Positions 10,901 through 22,662 of a stretch of DNA of 64,000 nt are shown in pieces; the first letter of the stretch is position 1, and the number at the start of each line of letters is the position of its first letter. Below the pieces are notes generated by a model. It was not told the DNA's origin, did not search any database, and saw only the letters and a program-made list of their open reading frames with translations. Position numbers and translations under genes: made by a program. The DNA comes from Lepus europaeus (lineage: Eukaryota; Chordata; Mammalia; Lagomorpha; Leporidae): NCBI RefSeq assembly GCF_033115175.1, contig NC_084844.1:36489885-36553884 (forward strand), read 5' to 3'.

Positions 10901-13900
10901 TGTGTATTTTTGCTTTCTCATGGATCTTGTTTGATCGTTCAACAAATATTTATTTCATTTGTGCTAGAAACTATGTTAGGCATTCAATGCTGGTAAACTC
11001 AAGACATACTTTTTCCTTGTTTTTTTTTTTTTTTTCTTTAAATCCATGCTTTATTTACGTTTCTATAATTGTGCATAGTGATTAGTATTTTACTTATAAA
11101 TTGACTGTTTTCTGTGAAAATCCTTTTTTTTTTTTTCCCAGATGTTCTTAAATGAAAGGCAAACAAATCTAGAGGTGATTTTTGTCTTTAAGGATATTTG
11201 AAAAGCATAGTTGATGGGGAGGGGCAGTAGATAGAGATGTCTTCTGTTCTCAAGTACACTCCTCAAAAGGCCACAGTGGCCAGGTTGGGCCAGGCCAAAG
11301 CCAGGAGCCAAGAGCTTCTTTCAGTTCTCCCAAATGAGGATTTGGGGCCCAAGCACTTGGGCCATCTTCTGCTGTTTTTCTGAGCCATTAGCAGGGAGCT
11401 GGATCAGAAGTGGAGCAGCTGGGACAGGAATTGGGTGTGAATTGGCACCCAGTGGGATGCCAGCTTCACAGGTATTGGTGTAACCTGATACACTATAATG
11501 CTATCCCTTAGTGGTTACTTTCATTGTCTTTTTCTGCACGTATAACATTTATCTTTAGCTGTTTTCATATACATTTTCCTCTGTCTCACAATCTGATTTG
11601 GCATTTTCTAAAAAATATGTTTTTATATAAAACTAAAGGGAGATCAAAATAATTTTTTAAAAATTTGCATTTACCCTTGACCTGTTGGTTAAGCCACCAG
11701 TTGGGATGGGTTGGGGATGGGGGACGGGGGTATCTGGTGTAATGGTTAGGGTGTGGCTTGAATACCTAGATCGTATATCATAGCGTCTGGGCTTGAATCC
11801 CACCTCCGCACTCTAGAGGTAGCACATGATGGCTTGACTACTTGGGTCCCAGCTGCCAACTTAAGAAACCTGAACGATCTAGGTATTCAAGCCACACCCT
11901 AACCGTTACACCAGACACCCCCTGACCCCCATCCCCAACCCCCAGTGTTAAACTCAGAAAATTCTGAATACTCTCTCACTTGTGTAAGATAGCCTGGGAA
12001 GCAAAACATTTTTAATTGTGCATTTTCCTACCCTGAGTAAATTCATGGGTCTATATTAAGGAAAAGGGAGCAGAGGATATTAAATAGGCAACTAACAGTA
12101 TAGTGATTACCTTGTCTTTGAAGCAAGCACATGCGAAATTAGAATATTGGCTGGACCAAGAAACCAAGCGATTTAAAATGCTAGCTTACTGCCTGTGTAC
12201 CAGGACAAGACATTTTGTACTTATGAATTTGAGATTTCAAAATACACTTTGTTCCTACATAAATATGTTTGCCAAATTATTGGTTATTGCAAGTTTTTTT
12301 ACTTTATATAAAATCTAAAATTCTGTCGTATACTTAGTATTGTTTGAAAAAGACAGTTACTTTTTTTGACCTAGTTTTGTTTTTTGTTATTTTAAGGCAG
12401 AAAGAAATTTGGGTTATTAGTTGACCATGTGTTTGGTAAAATTGGAAAAAAAGTGTTTTGGAGAACAGATACTAATGAAATCTATTTGGCTAATCCCTGG
12501 AGTTTTGAGATTGCTGCAAGAGAAAGGATGTCTTTTTCAATTTAATATCACAAAGCCAATTTCTTATCTGTGGTTGGCATCAAAACATTATAGAGCTAAT
12601 GTCAGAGAGCTTTCTTAGCATTTCTTTCTTTCTTTTTTTTTTTTTTTTAAAGATTTATTTATTTATTTGAAAGGCGGGGTTATTGAGTGAGAGAGAGACA
12701 GAGAGGTCTTTGATCCTCAGGTTCACTCCCCAAATGGCAGCAACCACTGGAGTTGAGCTGATCTGAAGCCAGGAGCCTGGAGCTTCTTCCAGGTCTCCCA
12801 CGTGGTTGCAGGGGCCCAAGGACTTAGGCCATTCTCTACTGCTTTCCCAGGACATAACAGAGAGTTGGATTGTAAGTGAGGCAGCCAGGACTTCCGTGGT
12901 GTCAATAAACACACAGAACGACTTAAAAAAAAAAAAAAAAAAAGAACGAGCATCGATATGGGATCCCAGCACTGCAGCTGGCGGCTTTACCCATTTCGCC
13001 ATAGTGCCAGCCCCTTAGTATTTTTGGGGGTAAACCTGATATAATTTTTTAGTTATTTTGTATTCCTTCAGCACTTTGCCTGTTTCTCTTAACTCATTTT
13101 TTTTATTTAAGAACTATTTTGTTGTTGTTTATTCATGCTGTTGCCAAACAAATTCAGGAAATGGAGAAAGCTATGAAGAAAATGTTATATGTAACACTGC
13201 TATATAGAAATAACTGCAGTTGTTATATAGTCCTCTCTCAGCTTTCATGTGGGATTGACCCACAGTTGGTTCTGGGATTCCAGAATTCATGAATGTTCAG
13301 TTCTCTAATATAAAATGGTAAAAATATTGCATAAAGCTTATGCATATCTTCACATGTACTGTAGATTATTTCTAGGAGACTTACACCTAATATAATGTAA
13401 GTACTATGTAAATAGTTATTATACTGTAGATTACAAGAAAAAAATTGGTACATGTTCAGTACATATGCAGACTTTTTTTCTTGATTGTTCTCTATCCTCA
13501 GAACCCATGGAAAGGAAACCCATGTTTATGGAGGGCTGACTAATGTTACATTTTTGGAGGCTGACAACCTAAAAGCATGTCCCTGATCTTCTTTTCGAGC
13601 CTTGTCTTGAGTTAATCAATCCATGAGTATGATTTATTTGAGGTTAAGATTTCTCTAGACCTCCAGAGGAGAGGTAACTTTCTTTTGGCCTTCTAAGGAG
13701 GGGCAGAAGAAACTTAGATTTTTTTGTTTTAACAATATGTCTTTTTAAAAAATTATTTATTTTAAAGATTATTTTATTTATTTGCAAGACTGATTTAGAG
13801 AGAGAGAGGTCTTCCATCTGCTGATCTTACCCCCCAAATGGCCACAACAGCTGGGCTTGGGCCAAGCTGAAGCCAGGAACCAGAAGTTTCATGTGGGTCT

Positions 13901-16900
13901 CCCACGTGGGTTCAGGGGCCCAAGCACCTGGGCTATCTTTTGCTGCTTTTCCAAGCATATTAGCAGGGAGCTGGATTGGAAGTGGAGCAGCTGGGACTTG
14001 AACCTGTGTCCAGATGGGATGCTGGCACTACAGGCAGCAGCTTAACCAGCTATGCCACAGTGCCGGCCCCAAAACTTTACATTTTATTTTAATCATTTTC
14101 TACTAGTATTTTTTTGAAATCATAGACCATGATTATCTTAATTTTTTTTCTTAAGTGGAAAAACAGCTTTCTGAAGTAAAGATTGGGGAGAGACTTGAAT
14201 CAAGATTGAAAGAAAACCGTGAGTCCTAGGCAGTAGAATTTCCTGAAATCCGAAGTTAAATTGAAATTAGAAGTGAGAAGAAAATAGCAGGATCTCAGTT
14301 TTGAGGTAAAATAACTATACCTTGCCAACTTCTAGGGTAAAATAAATAATTTTCAAGTCTACCAAGACCCAGTACCCCACTGTGTACCTATCTGAGTTAA
14401 ATACTTAAGGAATTTCTGTAACCAGTTACAAGTTGAGTAACAACAAATGTTAAGGAAAGATGGTGTAGAAACAGTAGTAAATAATGAATATTATAATACG
14501 TGTTTTTCATGTAAATATACTAAGAAGAGAATTTATAATATGCAATGGGATGTTTTTACTAGGTCTTAAGTATGCTTTTCAAATTGGAAATGAAAGGCTG
14601 ATAATAGAAATAACATAAGAAAGGACTCTCAGTTACCATAGATTCTTAAATGTAAGTTTTCTTTTTCTGAAAATCTTGCCTTAACAAGAGCAGAACAAAG
14701 TCTCTTGAGTCACGTGGTGTGAACAAGAAAGTACTCTGAATAGCAGTCAGTGCTGATGGTCAGGAAGCTTCTAGAGACCACTTGGCAGTTTTCTTTTTAA
14801 GAAAGTAATAAAATTTAACAGGTTTAGAACTACTCTCGCTGTGGTATAGTGCGTAAAGCCACTGCCTGCAGTACTGGCATCCCATATGGATGCCAGTTTG
14901 AGACCTGGCTGCTCCACTTCCAATCCAGCTCTCTGCTAAGGCCTGGGAAAGCAGTAGAAGATGGCCCAAGTGCTTGGGCCCCTGCACCCACGTGGGAGAC
15001 CAGAGGAAGCTCCTGGCTCCTGGCTTTGGATCGGCGCAGCTCCGCCATTGTAGCCATGTGGGGAGTGAACTAGCAGATGGAAGATCTCTCTCTGCCTCTG
15101 CCTCTGCCTCCACCTCTGCCTTTCAAATAAATAAAATAGATCTTTAAAAAAGTACTTATAGTTGTATCTATAAATAATATAGTTGTATCTTTATTAATTG
15201 GCATTTGAGAGATTCAGGTGTGAAGATCATGGATGTCTGTTTTTAACGCTTTGCAAATTGGTCACTTAAAGCTTTGGCTAAAGTTTCTGGTGACATCACA
15301 CTTAAACATGGACTTCACATGTGGAAGTGTTTTACTCTGAAAAGCTGTCAAATAACTCAGAATTAACTATGGGATTGTTGAAGACAGATGTTTCCAATGT
15401 ATGTCAGTTGTTGGAATAGTTTTATAAATTGTGAGGCACAAAAGCAATTTTCAAAAGTTTAGTTTAAATTTTAAGAATGACTTTATTAACAAAAGATTAA
15501 AATTATAAGCTTTTAAAAGTCCTTTAAAGCCCTAAAACTTGATATTTTCAAGTTGATAAATGTTTGTAAATTGGAACGAGAGGCTTATCTTACTATATTT
15601 AAATTACTATATATTAGGCATATATGAAAGGCCTTCAAAAAATTCATGGGAAAATGGATTTAAGAGTGCAGATTTAACATAGTCTTAGGATGCACTTATT
15701 TTTAAGTATACAGAGACAGGCATTTGGCAGAGTACCCTGGTTTGAGTTGGGGCTGCTTTGCTTCCTATCTAGCATTCTGCTAATATGTGCCCTTTGGAGG
15801 CAGCAGGTGAAGGTATTTGGGTCACATATAGGATGCTGCCCATGCATACCATTTCTTGTCTTTAAAGACACAATCTTTCTCAATCCATGAGTCTCATTAG
15901 CCAGAGCCAGATCATTTGGTGATGTCTAGATTCACTTATGGTCAAAGGGAATTGTAAAATAATCGTGATTTACTCCTAAGTCCTGTATGAAAAGGCTTGA
16001 TGCCTGAACAAAATCAGAGCCTTACCATCAAGTAAGAGTTAGGAACTCTGGTTTGTCAGTTAAGGGGCCGACAGTATCTTACCTAACAGTGATTTCTTCC
16101 TTGACTTAAAATGAAAACCATACCAGAGTAACAAAGAGAAAAGAGGGAAAGCAGAAATAGCTAAAAGTCAGAAGTGAGACTCGGGACATCACTACCAACC
16201 TTTTCCAAAGATAGAGAATTTTTTGGGACTGGCGCTGTGGCATAGTAGGCTAAGTCTCCAGCTTGTGGCATCTGCTTCCCATATGGGTGCCAGTTTGTAT
16301 CCTGGCTGCTCCACTTGTGATCCTGCTCTCTGCTATGGCCTGGGAAAGCAGTAGAAGATGGCCCAAGTGCTTGGGCCCCTATACCTGTGTGGGAGACCCA
16401 GAAGAAGTGCCTGGCTCCTGGCTTCAGATCAGCTCAGCTCCAGCCTCTGTGGCCATTTGGGGAGTGAACCAGCAAATGGAAAAAAGTGGAGCAGCCAGGA
16501 CTTGAACAGGCATCTGTATGGGATGCTGGCATCACAGGTGGAGGTTTAACCTGCTATGCCACAATGCCAGACCCTTTTTTAAGAGGGAAAAAAAAAACAA
16601 AAAACCAGGAATTCTTTGCACTGGATTACTCCCCAGATTGCCCACAACAGCTAGGGCTGGGCCAGAATTAAAGCAGAGGCTGGAAACTTTATCCAGGTTT
16701 CCAGCATACATATTAGGGACTCAGTCATTTGAACTTCACCTGATGCTTCCCATTGTGTACATTAGCAGGAAGGTGGAATTGGGAGTGGAACCAGCCATCA
16801 AATCCAAGCGTTCCAGTATGGGAAGTGGAATTTTAACCACTGGCCAAACACCCATTGTTACAGAGTTTTTGGGGTGTGCAATGATTAAATCATCTTGGAA

Positions 16901-19900
16901 GTGTGTGGTGGTGATGGTTGTATGACATGATGAATATAATTAATGCCACTGGATTGTATCTAAATAATGGTGATTATGGCATCTTTTAGATATATTCTCA
17001 TGATGAAATTAAGAACCTATACCAGTCTTTATTCTCATCATCCATCTATTCCCCCTTTCAATCTGTCATTTTTCCAAAGTTTTATCAAATTCTTTTCTTT
17101 CTTTTTTTTTTTTTTTGTATCTGTTCAAATTTTTCAAAAGATGCTTGTGGGAAGGAGAGAAATTCATTGCTTAGAATTAGATTTGCTTTCAGTATGTTTT
17201 ATTTGTGTCAAATTGTCTGATGAGTTTTAACTAGTAATCTTAATCCTTCTTAAGGTAAATAACTTAATAACTAGTGACATCTAAATGCTCAGATTTTCCA
17301 TTCCAAACATTGAATGCCTGAGCTAATTAACTAACACTTCTGACAATAGCATTGATCAGGTACATGTGATTTTTGTGTTGTCATAAAAGTAAAATACCAT
17401 GCTTAACATTGGTAGTGCTACACTTGGAGAGAATTGAGAACATGCTTTTTCCTTAGCCTAAGTGTCAAGACAAAATTAGACAAGGGTCCAGCATTGTGGC
17501 ACAGCTGGTAAAACAGTAACTTGTAATGCCAGCCTTCCAGGGCGATGGTTTGAGTACTGCCTATTTGGCTTCTGATCTAACTTCCTGCTAATACACCTTG
17601 GAAGGCAGTGGGTGATGACTCAAATGTTGAGGCCCCTGCTACTCACTTGGGGATGCAGATCAAGTCCCGGGCTCCTGGCTTCAGCCTAACCCATTCCTGG
17701 CTGTTTTGGTGATTTGGGAAGTGAACCAGCAGATGGAAGATAATCTCCCTCTCTCTTTTTTTCTGTGTTTCTGTGCCTTTCAAAAAAAATTTTTGTACAT
17801 TTGGTTGAGCCAAAAATTCCTTCTGCATGCTGCTTAGTGTCAGCTCAGATGGCCACATTGACTGTAAGGAGTCAGCTTTCTGTTTGAATAGACAAGCAGT
17901 AGGGACTAGAGAAAACATTAAGTTTTGCCTTTCTGGCATAAAATGTCTAGTTTGCTGCCTCATCATACACCACTTACTATGTAATTTTCAGAAGTTGTTA
18001 TTTTCAGGGAATACTTAAGTGAGTGAAAGCCATGGGAAATGCAATCCTTAGCATTGTAAAATGAGAAGTAAGCACTTTTTCATTTTCTAAATTTACAATT
18101 GATGCCTGAGTTCTCCTTTTTTCTCATTCAGCCATTTAGCTAACTATCAAATCTACTTCTACTACAAGGATTTTTCCCCCTGGACTATTGCACTATATTC
18201 TATACTGGCTGCTTTATTGTTTTTTTAAATTTTATTTATATACTTGAGAGGCAGAATAAGAGAGAGAGTCTTCCATCTGCTGATTCACTGCCCAAATGGG
18301 CGCAATGGTCGGAGCTGGGCCAATCAGGAGCCAGGAGCTTCTTCTGGGTCTCCCACACAGGTGCAGGGGCCCAACCCACTTGGCTGATCTGCTGTTTTCC
18401 CAGGCCATCAGCAGGGAGCTGAACCAGAGGTGGAGCAACCAGAACTCCAACTATCGCCTGTAAGGGATGCTGCCATCACAGACGGATGCTTAACCTACTA
18501 CACCACAGCTCTGGACCCTGGTTGCTCCACTTCGTTTTCTATACTGCATTGGAACTGTCTTACTAGAGTTGTACTGGCCTGTTTGATAGCCTTTACCCAT
18601 ATGTAACTATTTACATTTAAATTTGTTTGTTTACTTTAAAGATTTACTTACTTGACAGAGTGATAGAGAGGGAAAGACAGTGAGAAAGAGGAAGCCAGAG
18701 TTAGAGAGAGACAGAAGGAGAGACAGAGAGAGATCTTCTATCTGCTGGTTCACTTCCCAAATGGCCTCAATAGTCAGCACTGAGACAAGCTGAAGCCAGG
18801 AGCCAAGAGCTTCATCCGGGTCTCCCATGTGGGTGCAGGGGCCCAAAGACTTGAATCATCCTCTGCTGCTTTCCCAGGCACATTAGCAGAGAGCTGGATT
18901 GGAAGTGGAGCAGCCAGGTCTCGAACTGGCCCATTTGTGATGCTGGCACTGCGGGCCGGGGCTTTAACCTATGTGCCACAGCGCCAGCCCTAATTCTTAT
19001 ACCCTTCATTTGTTCTTTGTGACGCATTTTCCCCCTTTATTAGGGCTTTTGCATTTGGCATTCCTCACGTGGCTGTCTTATCAACATTTTAAGTCCCAAC
19101 TTGGATATTACCTCCTCAAAAGAATTCTCTCTATGCTAAGCACTTCATTCTGGAAGCTTTTGGGGTCAACATTGTGGCATAGCAGGTGAAGCCTCCACCT
19201 GCAATGCTGGCATCCTGTATCAGAGCACCAGTTGGAGTCTCAGCTGCTTGACATCCATTTAGGGAGTAAACCAGTGGATGGAAGATTGATCTCTCTCTGT
19301 CTCCACATCTCTACCCATTTCTCCCTGTCTCTTCTCTCTTTCAGATAAAATAAAAATCCTAAAATTTAAAAAAAATAAAATGCATTCAACTCACCGTTCT
19401 AGAGTAGCCTGACAAATTATTATATTCATTTCCACTTTAAACTAGAATTTGGTGTTCTAAAAGATACTGCACAATTTTGGATTAACCAAAATATATTATT
19501 TATTTTGTTTAAGGGTCTTGTTATTTCCTAAAAGCAGTTAACTCTACAGTGAGTGTTGAACAGATACATGCTGATATTTTATGGTATGCACCACCTTATT
19601 GATAAGTTCTTGTTATTTTGAAGTTATTCTGTTTTCTCTGACTGTTTAAAGGAATGCTAGAGAATAGAAGGTTGTTTGAATTTTTCTCATTTTGGGTTAT
19701 TGATCAGTTAGCTTTTTGCTCCTGAAAACTGCTTCCCAACCTATCCATACTTTTTTTTTTTTTTTAAAGTGGCTTTTATACCTCTGTTCCCTCTCAGGCT
19801 AAGCATTTTCAGAAAATTCTGTTGACCTGGTATGTGGACACAGTATTCTCGCCAGCATTGTAATAGATACATAAGGATTTGTCTAGTCCTCACACTATCC

Positions 19901-22631
19901 TCCTGTCTTACATAGTCTATATAAATGTTGCTGATCTAAAGAGCTTTACTACTCCTATATATCATTAAAAAGCATCTTTCTGTGGTTATTTTGTGGAAAG
20001 AACTGGATATTTTCTACCATAGGGGATAGAGGTTATGAAATTGCTGAGGCCAGCGCCGTGGCTTAACAGGCTAATCCTCCGCCTTGCGGCGCCGGCACTC
20101 CGGGTTCTAGTCCCGGTTGGGGCACCGGATTCTATCCCGGTGGCCCCTCTTCCAGGCCAGCTCTCTGCTATGGCCCGGGAAGGCAGTGGAGGATGGCCCA
20201 AGTCCTTGGGCCCTGCACCCGCAAGGGAGACCAGGAGAAGCACCTGGCTCCTGGCTTCGGATCAGCAAGATGCGCTGGCTGCAGCGGCCATTGGAGGGTG
20301 AACCAATGGCAAAAAGGAAGACCTTTCTCTCTGTCTCTCTCTTTCTCACTATCCACTCTGCCTGTAAAAAAAGAGAAAAAAAAAAAAAAGAAATTGCTGA
20401 CTCTAGTGCTGTTTTTAGTGAATTTAATCTTGTTGGAAAGATGAACAACAATAAGCTGTTATGAATCATCATGAATTCACTGGTAATTGCTCAAGTGTTA
20501 CACAGATGAATTAAAAATAAGAACAAGGGCTAGTATGTGGTGCTACACGTTAAGCTGTAATGCCAGCATCCCATATTGTAGTGCATATTCAGGTCCTAGC
20601 TGGGCTGCTTCTGACCCAACTTCCTGCTAATGCACCATCCATGTGAGAAGACCAGGGTAGAGTTCCTGGCTCCTGTCTTCACCCTGGCCCAGCACCAGCT
20701 GTTGAAGCCATTTAGGGATCTCCCTCTCCCCCTCCCCCTCCCCATTCCTCTCCCTCTCCCCGTCCCACTCTCCCTCTCCTTTTCCCTCTCCCTCTCCCCT
20801 CTTTCTGTGTTAGTCTGCCTTTCAAATGAATAGATCTTTTTTTTTTTCCTTTAAAAATAAAGGTAATTGTGGATGGCAGTGTTCTGTATAATTTTCTTCA
20901 TGATTTTCCAAATTGCTTATGCTGAAACCGTGTTACTTTTGAATTTGGAACTCAAGGAGTAGATGTTCTTTTTTTTAAAGGTAGTACATGCTGAGTACAC
21001 AAGGTATGGGAAAGTACTTAGAGAAGATAGGGAGTCAGTATTCTATGAGCTTAACTTAGTCACGGGAGGTCTGCTGAGAAGACCATGTGCTATACTAACT
21101 TGTGGGCATTGGTCTGATCTAGTTGCCTTGAGTCATATGGGACTATGTGGTGAACTGAAAGAGATTATTAGGTCTGCCCTACTAAAAATACCAGCCATAA
21201 AGGATTGTACTTGTGTTTTTACAGATTGCTTCATGTGCGAAATGGAAACTGCAAATACCATTTAGGTGAAGAAACATTTAAGTTAGCTCAGACATATATG
21301 GATAAACTATCAAAACATGGCCAACAGGCAAACAAAGCTGCACTGTACGGAGAGCTGTGTGCACTTCTATTTGCAAAAAGCCATTATGATGAGGTAAGTG
21401 TTTTGAGGCACATTTCATTGTGATCAGCACCTGTAGAATAGGATAAATCAGTCTTCCCCAGTATGTCTTAGAGATCTCATTTTCATTTTCAAGTGTTAGG
21501 TTTATGCTTTTGTAAAGGAATATTTAAAATTAAAAGGAGCATTTATGAGGTGGATTTTAAATATGTACATGTATAGTTTTAGGACCTTTTTTATTCTTGT
21601 ATTAATTTGACTTAGTGTCTTTCTGCCTAAATTGTTTTGGTGGGCATCTTCTTTTAAATGAACCTTCATAGATGCTTTTGATTAGATATGTAGCTGCAAA
21701 TCAACTCTCCTAACTTAAGGTGTTCATTTCGATGCGAAGCTAGATTTTATTTTTTTACTTCTGAATTCGAAAGAGATAGCACACTCCCATCCATTGGTTC
21801 ACTCCCCAAATTCCAGCAGCAGTCTAGGCTGAGCCAAAGCTGGGGTCTCCCATATGTGTGACAGTAACTAAATTACTTTTTATCTCTGCCTAGGATCTGC
21901 ATTAGTTGGAAGGTGGGGTTAGGAGCTGTAGCCAGTATCAAATGCAAATGCTGTGATGTGGGATGAGGGTGTCTTAACTGCTAGGATAAACACCTGCCCT
22001 GGGAAGCTAGATTTTATTTCATTGCTTTGCTCCCTACCTTATGAGGAATACAGCTTCATTTCTGGCCTTTTTGTTTTTTTCCACTTGGGGCAGGGGGAGG
22101 GGGAGGGAGTGGGCGCGCAGGCGGGCTCGAGTCCGGGGCTCGGAGCCGGGATTCCAGGCCGGTCTGGCCTTTTTTTTTTTTTTTAATCGATAAATTAATG
22201 CTTAGGTGCTAATAAATACATACTTTATATATGCTTAACTCCTTTGTTGGTTACTGTGTTTATAAAAGGGTATTGTAATTATTTTACTTATGTATTTATT
22301 TTTTAAAGATTTTATTTATTTGAGAGGTAGAGTTATAGACAGTGAGAGGGAGAGACAAAGGTCTTCCTTCCGTTGGTTCACTCCCATGTGGGTGCAAAGA
22401 CCCAAGCATTTGGGCCGTCTTCTACTGCTTTCCTAGGCCAAAGCAGGGAGCTGGAATGGAAGTGGAGCAGCCAGAACTTGAACCGCCACCCATGTGGGAT
22501 GCCAGCACCGCAGGCAGAGGATTAACCTACTGCGCCACGGCACCGGCCCCTGTAATTATTTTACGCTGTCAAACAGCTGCCATTTTGCTTTCATATTTTA
22601 AAATTATCCATATCTTGATTTTGTCCTGTCC

Positions 22632-22662
<31 letters not shown>

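Larger units (their letters stand above)
10677..21224 (+). other. APPBP2 intron, 10.5 kb
   Basis: The longest visible intron. It contains SINEs, the fold-back repeat at 11709-11943 and a DNA-transposon fossil at 13219-13543. I see nothing nameable in 11944-12648, 14070-14828, 15153-15623, 15836-16224, 16991-17484, 17796-18222, 19376-20036 or 20841-21224. Confidence 0.9.

Noticed and set aside
20048-20120. tRNA-like heads of C-SINEs as tRNA genes
   Set aside because: They carry degenerate A and B boxes but no cloverleaf; this is the normal tRNA-derived head of the SINE.
22073-22184. Possible Pol III gene (B-box-like ggctcgagtcc followed by a T run)
   Set aside because: No A box at the right distance, and the 12-bp flanking duplication explains the T run as duplicated target.
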